DNA of 64,000 bases. Source: Sanguinoderma infundibulare (taxonomy: Eukaryota; Basidiomycota; Agaricomycetes; Polyporales; Polyporaceae). Location of the stretch: NCBI GenBank assembly GCA_032821775.1, contig JAVLRN010000003.1, positions 3,534,001 to 3,598,000 on the forward strand, read 5' to 3'. Both the position numbers and the translations under genes were made by a program. The stretch's first letter is position 1; each line of letters opens with the position of its first letter. Below, one piece after another: positions 23,694-35,122 of this stretch. Below the pieces are notes generated by a model. That model was not told the origin of the DNA, searched no databases, and saw only the letters and a list, made by a program, of their open reading frames with translations.

Positions 23694-24655
23694 TCATCCC
23701 GAACTTCGTCTAGTTGGCCGCACACCGTAACGTCCACAAGTTAGGACCACAGCGCCTGTTCGCACCAACAGGGCATATCCGCTCCCAGGCTCACTCCTCT
23801 CTAGCAAGCTCATCCACGCGTTTCTAATGTGCTGCTCAGCAAAGCTCACCGGTATAGAGTGCTGCACACATACCAACACAGCATCAGGAGCCGTCTCCCT
23901 TTTTCGAATCCAAGCAAAACTGTCTCCCCCGCTCCAAGCCGGGGGGCCGATGTATTCACCCTCGACATCGCGCTTCTGCACCTGGTGCCCGAAAGACTGG
24001 GCGGCGTGGTTGTATGGCTGTGACAGCCGGTCGTCAGTGCATAACCGCGGAATAGGGAGTCGTGACCGACGTTCGCTTGGGCTATATCGAGCATCCGGCC
24101 CTCTTCCCCAGTGGGGTCTTGGAACGCCGTCAGGTGGCCGCAGCGAGAGCAGTACACGTCGTGTGCGCTCTTCAGCCCTTGCCTGCCATCGCGCAGCACC
24201 TCGACCAGCCACTCGCGCGTGTGGACGCCGCGCTCGAGCGCCGTGAAGACCCTGTAAGCCGGTTCCGTTGCAAGTTAGCGATAGTGTGCATACGGACTGT
24301 AACTTGACATACGAACCAATCGATGAATTCGGTCTCCTTCCCGCACCGCGGACACACCTGCGGCGGGTGGGTCGTATAACTCGCCACCACGTCGGTGTCG
24401 CGGAAGTCGTGCTGGAGGAGCTCGGAGAGGCGGCGCTCCTCGTCCTTGTCGATCAGCATCGCATAGACCTTCCGGCCCTCTGGCACGTCTTGGAGCTCTA
24501 GGTACTGTGTGGATCGGGCTTCTGTCTAGCGTGGATATGTTAATAATGCCGCAAATAATCGATTCGGATGAGAGCGGTATACGCACCTTAGTGATGACAG
24601 CGAAGGCAGCAACGCTAACAGCAATGAAGGATAAGAGGCGGAGCGGTGACTTCAT
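23694..24655 (-). pseudogene. Unrecognised gene with N-terminal signal-like segment, apparently frameshifted
   Basis: The start at 24655 gives a hydrophobic N-terminus (KSPLRLLSFIAVSVAAFAVI) that looks like a signal peptide or anchor. An intron leads to YLELQDVPEGRKVYAML, and a second intron joins IDW to VFTALERG, where the phase works with a gttcgt donor. Two CxxC pairs, CPRCGKETEF and CSRCGHLTAF, lie in different exons and could bind a metal together. After DSLFRGYALTTG (about 24,030) the plausible continuation (SQPYNHAAQSFGHQ onward, ending at 23694) is in another frame with no intron of normal size to join them. This points to a single-base indel: a recent pseudogene or a sequence error. 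I do not recognise the family. Confidence 0.45.
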
Positions 24656-25254
24656 GGCGACCAAATGGCAGGCGACGGGGAGGTGCCTCAACTTCGTAAC
24701 TTGCAATGCTGTCTTATAAGTGCCACACTGCTAGAGATAAGGTCATAAAGCCATAGACACATCCGGCGCATGGTATGCCGTCAACCTCCCGCGTGACGTG
24801 TAGGATGGCGATAAATTGCCCTGGTACTCTACGTTAAGGATTCTTCGTGCTCAAAAGACAGGCCTGTCACGTACCGCGCGCTGGAGTTTGAGGCATGGCG
24901 CTGAGTTTTTTGGTAGCCGAGCGTCAGAAACAGCGATAAGACCCATCGCCGATGAGCATGGGACACTCTCTGGCAGTGCGTGACTGGTCCGTGTCCTTCA
25001 TCGTACTTCGAAGCACTGTGGTGCCCCAAAAGCCAGCGCGCTGAACCGAAGGTCATAGATACCCAGACAGATAGAGGTAATCCCTCTACTGTTACAACTT
25101 CAGATATCGCTTTCTTCGGAAAACATCAAGTTGCCGATGAGCGCGAATGCAAGGTACCCCCTTGAACATGTATATCCCCTGTCGTCGACAACAATAAGCA
25201 CAAAGCAAAAGCAGCATTCTAACACGCACGGCCGCAGTCTACAACTACCCCACT
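24656..25254. other. Intergenic, nothing recognised
   Basis: About 600 bases between two minus-strand genes; short frames only. Presumably the promoter of the unknown gene and the 3' end of the phosphatase gene. Confidence 0.45.
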
Positions 25255-27101
25255 CTACTCAAAGCACTTTTCCCAATCCCCCTCCCCGTCATTCCGCGCA
25301 TACGACTGGCTGTCCACGAGCGCCTCGAGCGTGCACACCCCATCCCCCTGCGCCCCGCAGAACACCAGCGGCATGACCGCGTCGTTCACCAGCACCCTCA
25401 CTTTTGCCGTACCGTCACTCCCGCACGCCAGGCGCTCTGTGACCATCCGCCCCGAGAACGGCACCATATACTGCACGCGCCACGTCCTTCCCGAATCGGG
25501 CTGCGTCGGGTCCAGCGGCGCGCTCTGCTCGAAGAGCCCCATCGCGGCGAAGATCGCGACCATCTGGTTGTCGTGCGAGAAGTCTGCGTACAACGTCCGG
25601 TTGAGCGGGAACGTCTCTCGGTCCCCGTCGAGCGTCGAGTTCGTCTGGGTGTGGTCTCGCACCGGCCGTCTTGTCAGCCTCGCGAGGAGCTCGTTGATGT
25701 ACCCGACGCCCTGGACGGGCCCGAGGGGCTGTCCGTAGCCCGTGCCATAGTATTTGTCGAGGTCGCCGGTGTAGGAGAACCCGTCTGCCGCTCTGAGCTC
25801 GTCGTAGATCGCGCAGAAGGGGCTGCGTCGCTCGTGCGCGACGGTGTCAAAGGGGCACATGCTGAGGAGGTTATAGGTGTCGGTGTCGGTGAGGTTCGCC
25901 CCAGGTGCGCCGGCGTTGAGGCGAGCGGTCATAGGTGGGGCGAAGGTGGAGAGCCAGAGGTTGGTCTGCTCGTCCGAGTCGCCGGCGGCAGCGCACATAT
26001 TATCATCGAGGGTGTCATTCCCCTGGAAGAGCGAAGATAAGTCTCGGGAGTTGAGAACACATTCGAAAGTGACGCATACAGCTTCCGAGATGATCACGGA
26101 GATGACGGGGTTGTAGCGATGATGACTCGCCGCCGCGAACCCTACAACACGGTGATGAGACGATGTCAGAACCGAACAGGATACGCAAATACCGGCAGTC
26201 CAGTTGCTGGCACTGTCGACGACGCGGTCGCCGCTCGACGCCCGCACGAAGGGTTGGTTCTCCTCGCTAATGAGCGACGGGTACCGCTCGAAGGCCTGTT
26301 GACCGGATCGGAACGACCTGCAAGACGTGAGATCACATCACAAATTCAAACATTGGTATACTGACTGTGCGGCCCCGAATGGCACCAAATTGTCCTGACC
26401 GAGGTCATAGGTATAGTTCTGCAGGAAAGTGAGGAGCGGGTCCGTATAATGGTCTACGGATTGTAGCTTGCCAAGGGCGGTCTTGATGCGACTCGCAGCG
26501 CCAGAGGTGGGGTATCGTGCACCATGTCGTTGCAGCTACGGAGGAGGGGGTCACATTCGTTTGAGTATTGCTGCCGGTATCATTAGGAAACCACACTCAC
26601 GATGTGCACCTGCAAGGACGCGATCACGTATGTCAGTGACAACTCTCTCGTAACACAGCCGCGTCATATAGACACAACCAACGGCGAGTAGGTTCCGTCC
26701 AGATGGTGGCCGTAGCGAGATGCGGGAAGAATGCGGGAGGAAAGAAGAAGGCGAGCTAGACGCACCTGATCGACGCTGCAGCCTTGTGGAGGCGGCACGT
26801 ACGGCTCCGCTGCGTAGTAAGGCGAGTACATCACCCAGCTCTGCTGCACGCTCCGCGGCACACCAAGCGGAGCCGTCTCATCATCCACATTCTCGACGGG
26901 CCCTCGGTGGGATATTGGCGGTGACAGGATTGCATAGGCGTAGCAAATGTACGCGAGCGTCGCGAGCGCGAGAAGCGCCATGCATGCAGGCCTAGCACGG
27001 AGGACCCCGAGAACTCTGGTACGGCGTCGCGAAAGTGTCGCCTTGCGGTCGACCAGGAGCGGGAGCTGGTCGAGGGCGGAGCTGGATGACTTGGACTTCA
27101 T
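25255..27101 (-). CDS. Histidine acid phosphatase (phytase-like), type II membrane-anchored
   Basis: Exon 1 (27101-26766) encodes a cytosolic basic N-terminus and one hydrophobic helix (MALLALATLAYICYAYAIL). A 9-nt exon (VHI) and the next exon form LQRHGARYPTSG, the catalytic RHGxRxP motif whose His is phosphorylated. The long last part carries paired cysteines, four or more N-glycosylation sequons (NWTAG, NLTDT, NSTLD, NRTLY) and FSHDNQM, whose HD pair is the proton-donor site of the family. The protein ends GDWEKCFE. Family members release phosphate from phytate or other organic phosphates outside the cell. The N-terminal helix without an obvious cleavage site suggests a cell-surface form. 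Six or so introns; the joins upstream of 26247 were read by motif and splice signal. Confidence 0.88.
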
Positions 27102-27912
27102 AAGGGGGTGAAGGAGAGCGATGAGCGGCATGGATACGCACCAGGGGAAGAGTTTCAGTGAGCTGAACTCAGCTGCGTCGCCATCCTGGAATAGCGACGC
27201 CTTCCATATGGATGCGCAAGCACGTTCGTTTAGCGAGGACACGTTTGATGTCCAGAATGTCTGCGCAATCAAGTCCTCATGGAATCGCGCTTTCTCCCAA
27301 GCGGTTTGGAACAGCCGAAGGGCTTGGTGGGGCTTGGTGGGGTTTCTACACCTGTCGTCCGAACAGTAGCTGTGCGACGTGCAGTATACGCGTGGACGGA
27401 GTTCCCAGCACGATGAGGAGGATCCGAGGAACACGATCACCGCTCCCACCATGCCACAGGAGTGGTAAAGATGTCACGTAAAGCTAGCCTGGCCGCCATC
27501 AGTATGAACGTCGCGCAATTGAGAGCATTTCACAGAGCAAGTCGATCGCAAGCAGGCTTGGGGCTGCTTGAGCCCGGGTCTGCAACGCATTGGCGACGTA
27601 GCACCAAAACGCATGTCCTTTAGAGGAGAAACGTCTTTCGGTTCTAACATGATCTATTGCGTTAGTATCAACGAGTTCAAGTTGCTCTCGAAGCTTGAAG
27701 ACGGTGGCAAGGAGGGGCCCCGGGAAAACCAGGTCGCTGCGGATCAAATGCGATCAAATTCGACTATCAGCCGACCGCGTATCGGCATTCTGCGGACGCG
27801 GCACCGGCTGGCACCGGCGTTCAGGGCGGCCGTGCCGTGCCGATTCGGGGCTAGTAATACGCAGCCAAGGACACCTTTGCTATCGTCCTCCATCGTCCCA
27901 TCTCTTGCTGCG
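27102..27912. other. Divergent promoter region between phosphatase and membrane-protein gene
   Basis: The two flanking genes are transcribed away from this stretch. An in-frame upstream extension of the phosphatase (to 27452) is open but unlike the family, so I treat it as leader. Nothing else recognised. Confidence 0.5.
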
Positions 27913-29146
27913 ATGCCGGGTCCAGCTGTCTACGTCGCCGTCGCCGTCGTTTCGTTCGCAGTGGCCGGATTGGCATTCCATGAGGTGAGTGCAATCACTG
28001 GCACTGCCTTACGCCCACAAATTTCGGCTTTTGTGCCTTGCACTGCCAGAACCTAACAATCATTGCGTTAACAGTTCGTCTATGAGCCGCATATTGCACC
28101 CAAGGTTGAAGCATGGGCAGAGAGCTATCTGGAGAGGCGTAGGCAGAGGAGGCGACGGCAACAAGGACCGGTCCTCTCCCAACCCGTCAACGAGAGCGGT
28201 GACGACTCGGAGAACACTTCTCGCAGACCCGCGAATGATGCGAATAGCACGTCCATCGAACTGGAACCGCTCGCGGTAAGGGAAAGAGATGAATGGAGGC
28301 AACCCGCTGGCTCGTCTGGCCTTACACACAGAAGGACCGCAGGTGCTCTCGACGAGGTGCGCTACCGTCCGCATACGGCCGCAGCACCATGCTAACTATG
28401 CGCGCCCGTAGTCTGATACCTTCGTCTCTCATCCCGTGATGAGCCCGACGCATGTCATTTTTGATACGTCTACCCCGTCCTCTCCAGGATCAAGTGGCAT
28501 CCACACCAGCGCAATCCCGTCTCTCGACAACAGCCCTGCCTACCCCACCCTGAGTCTGTCTCAGCCCGAGCCGGCGATTTCCAAGCCTCCTGACCGGTCA
28601 CCGCAGGTAATGTCCCCTAGGCTACCCACTCCCGTATCCAATTTCTCCATGCCCTCGTCTCGTGCCATCACGCCCACTACCATCCGGTCCGAGCGCACTC
28701 CTCTGTCCCTGAGGCAGCCGTCTCCCGATCTCAACGCGTCGCTGGCCGTTCCCTCTTTTTACAACACCCCACTGGCTGGCTCAATCCTATTCGACGACAG
28801 CCTCACCGACGCGCATACCAATCCCTTCCAGAACCCCAGCCCACGCATCCAGTCCCCCTTCTCGGACATCCATTCCGTCGACGTGCGAAGCAGTAGCCCC
28901 GAGCACGTCTTGTCCGCTGGAGAGCCGATCGCGTCTCCGCCGCGCATGCGGTCCCCAAGCATTGCGTCAGACCTGACGCTGTCCTCGGACGAGGAATTCG
29001 ACGTGCTGTCGCCGCGCTCTGGCATGTTCAGCCCGGAGAACAGGAGCCTCCATGTCGATGACGACCCGTTCGAAGTTGGATCCCAGTATGGGAGCGAGGT
29101 TTCGTGGGCGAGCGTAGGACGTCACTCCCCCTCGCACGATTTCTGA
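27913..29146 (+). CDS. Single-pass membrane protein with long Ser/Pro-rich tail, function unknown
   Basis: Three exons (27913-27984, 28075-28356, 28412-29146), all in phase 0, 362 residues. Residues 1-24 are a hydrophobic helix (AVYVAVAVVSFAVAGLAF), followed at once by an amphipathic, Arg/Gln-rich stretch (ERRRQRRRRQQG) that would stay on the cytosolic side. The rest is disordered: Ser, Pro and Thr with many SP and TP pairs, typical of kinase targets, and a Ser/Asp/Glu-rich end (SSDEEFDVLSPRSG). No enzyme motif. It is laid out like tail-exposed regulators or adaptors of an internal membrane, but no function can be named. Confidence 0.75.
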
Positions 29147-29670
29147 GACGCGCTTGCACATCGGAGAACCATCACCATGGTGCTTCTGTATCATACACAC
29201 GACGCCGATACATCCGATTCTTCCTGTATTATCCTCCATCGGGGCTTTTTTTAGTGGTCGCTCCCTCTGTACTATCCACCCCACCCTCCACGTCTCCGTT
29301 CGGCTCTGTGTAATACGCACTCTTCGTACTTGACTGTATTCTGCTGTAGGCGCTACATCGTAATCGCACACGACCAGTAAATGACATGTAACAACCTGTA
29401 GCAACGCCTCTTTCAAAGTCGTCTGTCTCGTTTGGGTGCTAGGTTACAGACCGATGCAATCTGACATCATGTCCAAGCGTCTAACCGGCTACTACCCCGC
29501 ACGGACATAGCCGGTGCACTCTGCCTCAACTGCCACAAGGGTTTGGAATTGTGGGTCCAACCCGCCCTTTGTTCAGCTGTCGAAGCCAAACCACTGGGCC
29601 CTCGTTCTCCTCCAGCACATTCCGAGGTGTTGTAAACCCACCGAAACAGAATAAACAGTCTAAACAACAC

Positions 29671-31073
29671 ATGCCGTCAGGATCCGGAGCGAATGGCCGT
29701 GTGAAGCTGGTGGAGTTCAACCGACCTTCTTTCGACATCAACAAGGCTTCCATCCCCAAGCTCAAGCCTGAATCACGAAGGTATGGGTATGCTCGTGTCT
29801 GCTAGTACGTACAGGACACTTGAACTTACGTTGTTTGTTCAGATGTATACAGAACCTGGCCACGTACCGACCTCAGAAGTCGCGCCTCAGATACCCCAGG
29901 TCGAGGACCGCCGCGGTCCTTATCGCGCTCTTCGTAGGGCGGATGGGCGACATATACGTCCTCCTCAGCAGGTGAGGGGTCCCCGTTATTATTTTAATGG
30001 ATATCACTCTCAGTCGCTCACACGTCGACGGTGTACTAGGCGAGCGTCGCATTTGCGAACGTATGCGGGCGACACCGCCCTGCCGGGTGGCAAATGGGAC
30101 GTGCAGGATAGGAGCTATGAGGGCACAGCGGTAGGTTCAGGTCTCCGCGGCCACGCCGATGACTCACGTTGCAGTCTTTTGTAGAGACGGGAGGCGTTCG
30201 AGGAGGTGTGTGTTCCCTCCCAGCTGTCGGGTCGGCCTGTGACGCTGATAGCAGCAGATTGGGTTACCCGTAGACTATGCGAAGGTGCCGTTGCTATGCG
30301 TCCTCGAGCCCTTCCTGGCGGGCAACGGGCTCATCGTCATTCCGTGAGCTCTATCTTGGCTTCTTCGATCGCATTTAACTCGCTCATAGACACAACGCAG
30401 TGTCGTCGTGTTAATCCTCGACAACACGCTGCAGGTCCGTCCGTCCCGGTCGTCCGAAATGCTGATTTTTAATTCATATACGCCCACAGCCCATTTTGAA
30501 CCAGTCCGAGGTAGCAGCGCTGTTCTCGCACCCGCTGAACGGCTTCTTGCAGTCGGACCCGCCGGCGTCCGCGACCGAGCCGGAGATGCTGGAGATGAAG
30601 TACCACACCTACGTGGACTCCAGCTCGAGTGCGATGCCGGGAAAGAAGATTCGGATGCATTACTTTTTGACCGGCAGGGAGGCCGGCGGGACGAAGCCGA
30701 TATTTGGTTTGACGGCGTGCGTTTCCTCCTCCTCGTTCGCTTCTTCTGCTTCGCTGTCGCCCTCAAACAGCTAACCTTGACTGTGACCCGCTACAGCTCG
30801 ATCCTCATCGACGTCGCCTCGATCGGGTACGGGCACGAGCCCGACTTCGAGTACCTCGCGCGCGACGAGCCGAGCATGGACGCGCGGATCGCGCACGCGC
30901 TCCGCCACGACCCTGTCCTCCGCGCGGCCGCGGCTGCGGAGGGCATCGACCCAGACAGGACCCCAGACCCGGCCAGCCTGGGCGATCGGCCACGGCGACG
31001 GGCGGACGTGAAGCGAACGGGGAGGCGGAGGGGTGGTACGGGTGGGCGGCGGGCGGTCCGTGCAAAGCTATGA
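29671..31073 (+). CDS. PCD1: Nudix hydrolase, coenzyme A diphosphatase type (PCD1/NUDT7-like)
   Basis: Several exons: 29671-29780, 29843-29971, 30040 onward, then 21-nt and longer exons up to the stop at 31071-31073. The joined Nudix box reads LPGGKWDVQDRSYEGTA plus RREAFEEIGLP, which fits GX5EX7REUXEEXGU in the CoA-diphosphatase variant; the REAFEE part is a 21-nt exon (AGACGG...GAGGAG at about 30,185). The upstream LIALFVGRMGDIYVLLSR matches the usual CoA-pyrophosphatase beta-strand stretch. Such enzymes cut CoA or oxidised CoA to 4'-phosphopantetheine and 3',5'-ADP, often in peroxisomes. The C-terminus is Arg/Gly-rich and ends in AKL, which fits a PTS1-like tripeptide (SKL variant) and so supports a peroxisomal site. 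Confidence 0.82.
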
Positions 31074-32026
31074 TTCTCCGTCTTATTTTACTGCGCCCGC
31101 TGCCTTCTCCCCTTGCACCGTTCCTCCTTACTACCCTCACCGCACACCCCTGGTTCGCACCCCATCCGCAGGGATCAATTTTGTCTCCGTCTGCTTCCGA
31201 GCACCAAGTCTGAGGATACGACGAGATTTTATGCGACATCTACGGCACATGCCATGAGTTTCTTCTATTCGTACCCAAGTAGCTGCTACATGTATTTTAT
31301 GCCTACCATAGGGCTCGGCATCATAGGGCAATAAATGGGAGCTGAAGAAGAAGAAGAAGCTATGATTCTAAGTACTCGTATTGTTGCGCTCTGAGTCGGT
31401 TAGAGAGCTACGCGTGTTGCATGTAATAGTCTTGTTGTATATTTAGTATAAGTAGTTTGCCGCTTTGCTCCGGGCGTGCATCGGGGAGACTGCAATGACG
31501 GTATCTGCCTACCGGCCCCCCGGTGGGGTTCCCACTGAGCGGTATGAATGCCGGAAGCTTATTTGTGGATGACCTCAGTGCTCCATGGTGGCCGCCAGCT
31601 GCGTTCATGTACATCCTCATGTATGACGGCGCAAAAACGCAATCAAATTTGCTCCTGAGGGCAAAATGTCGGCTAAAATCGTGCAAGCTGCGTCCGAAGA
31701 TGAAGCCCAATGAAAAACTGATGAATCGAATCAACGAAGCTTGTGGGACGCCGGACGGCGGATGCGCTGGATGGGTGGTGGGCGGCAGGCCGAGAAAGGT
31801 GGCCGCGGGAATTACATAAGCGGGCCTCGCGCTGTCCACGCCACATTTGTTGCGGCGGTGGCCATCCCGCGCCGTCGACTGGCTTTCCCCTCGTCTCCCA
31901 CCCAGCTCTCTCCCGCACCTCCCGTCACCCCCTCTGCTCCCGCTATATTGCTCTTCCTGACGACACCACGACCGCTCACGACCTACCAGGAACTCGAGTT
32001 ACCACTTGTCTTTACCCTCACGACAC
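31074..32026. other. Intergenic; short GAA microsatellite
   Basis: Contains a small (AGA)n tract near 31,345-31,362. Frames around 31,400-31,840 exist on both strands without recognisable features. A pyrimidine-rich stretch (31,900-32,020) directly before the next start is typical for a basidiomycete promoter or leader. Confidence 0.5.
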
Positions 32027-33620
32027 ATGCCTCAGGTATACCGACGACATTCGGAGCACAATCCCCGCCCGTCCCTCGTCCCCCGCCGCCGGTCCAGCAT
32101 GGCCCCTCCGGGGCAGCAGCCCCAGCCGACGGACGCAGACGACTCCATCGTCCTCGCCGATCTCGTCCGCACCGGCGAGGCCTCTCGCCTTCGCAGGCGC
32201 GGGGCTATGCGCCTCGACCACAACCCCGGCGGCGGTGCTGGACGTCCACCCCTACCCCCGGCTAGCAACGCAATCGCAAACGCAAACGCGGGCCCAAGCT
32301 CGTACGCGCCGCCCGTGCGGCCCATCATCATCGAGCCGTCGCGGACCCCTAGCCCGGAGCCGAACGCGGACGAGTACACGTACAGCGCGGGCCCGGTCTG
32401 GCGTGACTGGGACGGCGTGAGCAGGCCGCCGTTGCAGGGCCAGGCACGCTCCTCAGACGGCGTGCAGGCGGTGGAGATCCTGAGCGAGACGACGCACGCC
32501 GGCCAGGCGTTCACGCTCTATTGCGGCGGGGAGGACACCGGCGCGGACGAAGACGAGGACGAGGAGCGGCCGAGACGGTTCGAGCCGTCGCTCTTCCCTA
32601 ACTTTTCGTCTGCTTCCCAGCCGTCCTCGTCCTCGAGGGCGCAGGGTAAGGCTGCGAGGAAGACGAACGGGTGCGGGGCGATTGTGCATGCGCGCGCGTA
32701 TCCCCAGCGTCCGCGCGGGGTTTGGATGGCCAAGGAGGACGCATCGGAGACCGTCGTCGGATTGGACCCTGCGTACTGTGACCACCCCGCGATGGACAAG
32801 ATGCTCAAGAGCGCGTGCGGGTGCATACGAGAAGGCATCGGCTGCTCCGTTTGGTTCGTTCACCTCCTCCTTTGTCTCTGTCTTGCACGCCTAACCTTGG
32901 TCTTACAGCGGTAATACGCTCGGAGCCCGGTACGTGCCCTGTCAAGCTGCGTCCGAGAGCATATTCTCGCCCACCCTAAGCAATCCTTCCCCATCGTCAT
33001 CGTCAAGACCCACGCGCCCGTTCGGACCGAGCTATTGGAACGCCCGCCCACCGCCAGGACACCACCGCAGCTCCGCGTCCTCCATGGGCCCCTCGCGTGG
33101 ACCTCCCCCTTCATACTACACCTTCTTTGCGGACCGAGTGACGGCCTCGCCCGCATATGAGTTTCCATCACATACTGCGGTTGCGTCGATGCCTCCAGAC
33201 CAGCGCCGTGGCAACACACAACCGGCGTCACCAGATATCGACTACGGATACAGGTGGACGGCGTCCCCCCAACCCGTGGCTACCCCGCTACCGCCGTTGC
33301 CCACGACGGAACCGAGCGCGTCAACCAACCGCGACCGCGATCACGACCGCGAGCCTCCACCGCTCTCGCCCGTGTTTGCACTCCCGCCGTTACCGACGCT
33401 GAGCCGGAACGCGAGCCAACTCCGGCCGTTGTCGATGTCGATACCGGTGCTGTCTGCGCGGGAGTCGCGTCTGGGCCTGGACCTGCAATCGTCGGCGCTG
33501 GTGATGAACACGCCGAGGGGAGAACCGGGGCTGGACTTGGACCCGGACGGGGTGCCGCTGGGCGAAGTGGAGGAGCCGAGTTCTCCGGACAAGGAGAGCA
33601 TGTCGTGGCCTGGCCGCTGA
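32027..33620 (+). CDS. Protein with Cys-rich centre and disordered ends, function unknown
   Basis: Two exons (32027-32853, 32909-33620); the 55-nt intron splits a Cys codon (phase 2). Length about 512 residues. The central part has NGCGAIVHARAY, then SACGCIREGIGCSVCGNTLG and ARYVPC, a set of cysteines spaced like a small zinc ribbon. The N-terminus is Pro/Ser-rich with acidic runs (EDTGADEDEDEERP); the C-terminus is Pro/Ser/Thr-rich and low complexity. No membrane segment. The cysteine cluster suggests metal binding, but the family is unknown to me. Start at 32027; an internal ATG at 32099 is an alternative. Confidence 0.7.
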
Positions 33621-34080
33621 CATGACGACACTCTGTGCTGCGCTACCTCTGATCTCACAACCCGATTTGAGTCGATCATCTTTGTCTGATTTCCGACGCC
33701 TACTGCCTTTTGTTTGGTCAAGCGACCCTGGGACAATGTGTGTGCTATGTTGGTTTAACCTGTCTGAATGTTTTTCGTGTTATACTCGTTCTGCCTCTCG
33801 TCCGTGTTAGACTATGTAATACTTTTTTCCCTCTTCTGATCACTCCATCCGTCCGTTCTCCCATCCTCGGCGTTCCACACTTTGTACCGCCTCTCGGGGC
33901 TCGTATCTGCATTGTTTATACCTATGCGCATTGCACGGCATCATCTGTCATTTGTACTATATATACATACGCTGCACTCGGATTCGAATGTCGATGGTTG
34001 GGTTGGATGTTTTCGTCCGCTGGACATCAGCAAAAGCGCAACCTGCCTGCAAGGCTATTCTAAGCGCTAGGGGGCTATGC
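33621..34080. other. 3' flank of the Cys-motif gene
   Basis: Pyrimidine-rich, then AT-rich near 33,950-33,970. No gene recognised. Confidence 0.45.
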
Positions 34081-34745
34081 AAGGTTTCGCCGGATCCGGC
34101 CCTCACCTGCAGGACTCTGTAGCAAGTCGCCGGATACGATAGAATCCTGCAGGGTTCCGCCGTATATGATCAATGATTGTAGAGTACTATAATACTGCTG
34201 ACGGGTGCTAGAAATGATTGCACTGTTCATACGGATATGATAAATCACTGCAAACGCATGTAATTCATCCCACACATGCGGCCAATTATTGCAGAGCAAT
34301 ACGGGAGGTATAGCCCAGGAGAAATTCTTCCGAGTCGCAGATGTTCAGTGCAGTAGTACCTGAGTGCACAAGACAGATATAAAAGGGAGACTGGCAGTAC
34401 CAGAGCAATCCCTGCCAGGGAGCCCAGGGCCATACGCCATACAGGAACTGCAGCCATTTGCCTTATACTACCATATGCCGGGGGACTATTGCAGTCCTCT
34501 ACAATATCTCCCCCTTGGTCATACATGGTACTACAGGGACCATGCACCTATCCTACAGGCCACTACAGTATTTCCCCCGGCTCCGACGAAATCCTACAGG
34601 GCTCTGCAGCACGCTCCGCTATAAACTGTAGGATATTGGCCTATCCGCCGGAATGCTGCAGAGCCATATGCTGAATTGCAGGATATCGTGAGGCACCTAC
34701 CAATGGCTACAATGGCTACAGAGCTATATGGTTTATTACAGGTAT
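34081..34745. repeat. Degenerate array of TGCAG/TACAG boxes with about 30 and 41 bp spacing
   Basis: Boxes of the type TGCAG or TACAG (or GTAG) recur at about 34109, 34149, 34179, 34220, 34250 and 34291, giving steps of 40, 30, 41, 30 and 41 bp. Others sit at 34450, 34491 and 34532 (41 bp apart), 34564 and 34595, 34628 and 34658, and 34678, 34708 and 34737 (29-31 bp). In the left part CGG and ATATGATA-like segments fall between them. It has no open reading frame worth naming. It lies in the 1.5 kb between the Cys-motif gene and DPP III. Origin unknown: a decayed satellite or an organised protein-binding array. Confidence 0.5.
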
Positions 34746-35122
34746 ATGTAAACCTCAAACCCGGTTTGATGGATTGATCTGAACGTCTCATGAGCATATA
34801 CTTACCCGCAACGTCATCTTCGACCGTGCCTGGATCATAGCGCCAGTGAGCTTGCCGAGCGTGGGTCTTGTGATGCTGGCGGTGGCTTTTGAGGGATGTG
34901 GAGGAACGCGGGCGATGGAGGATGCGATTATCTGCTGCCCAGCTCGGACCGTTGCGCCTGCGTGCCCGTGTTGGCATTCAGTGCGCACAATGGCGCAAGG
35001 TTCCCCCTCCGCTCCTTTCATCTCTCCTTTCTGCAGCCTCGAGACCCGGCCCTCTCAGTGCTGCGTCACGGACACCAAAACACATCTGCGCACAAGGACA
35101 GACCAGGAGTTTCACGAACACG
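34746..35122. promoter_or_regulatory. Presumed upstream region of the DPP III gene
   Basis: A pyrimidine-rich stretch (about 35,000-35,060) precedes the DPP III start. No defined site could be recognised; this is only the expected promoter and leader position. Confidence 0.35.

Noticed and set aside
26664..27452. N-terminal extension of the phosphatase to 27452
   Set aside because: The extension is open but unlike phosphatases; the start at 27101 places a charged stretch directly before the membrane helix.
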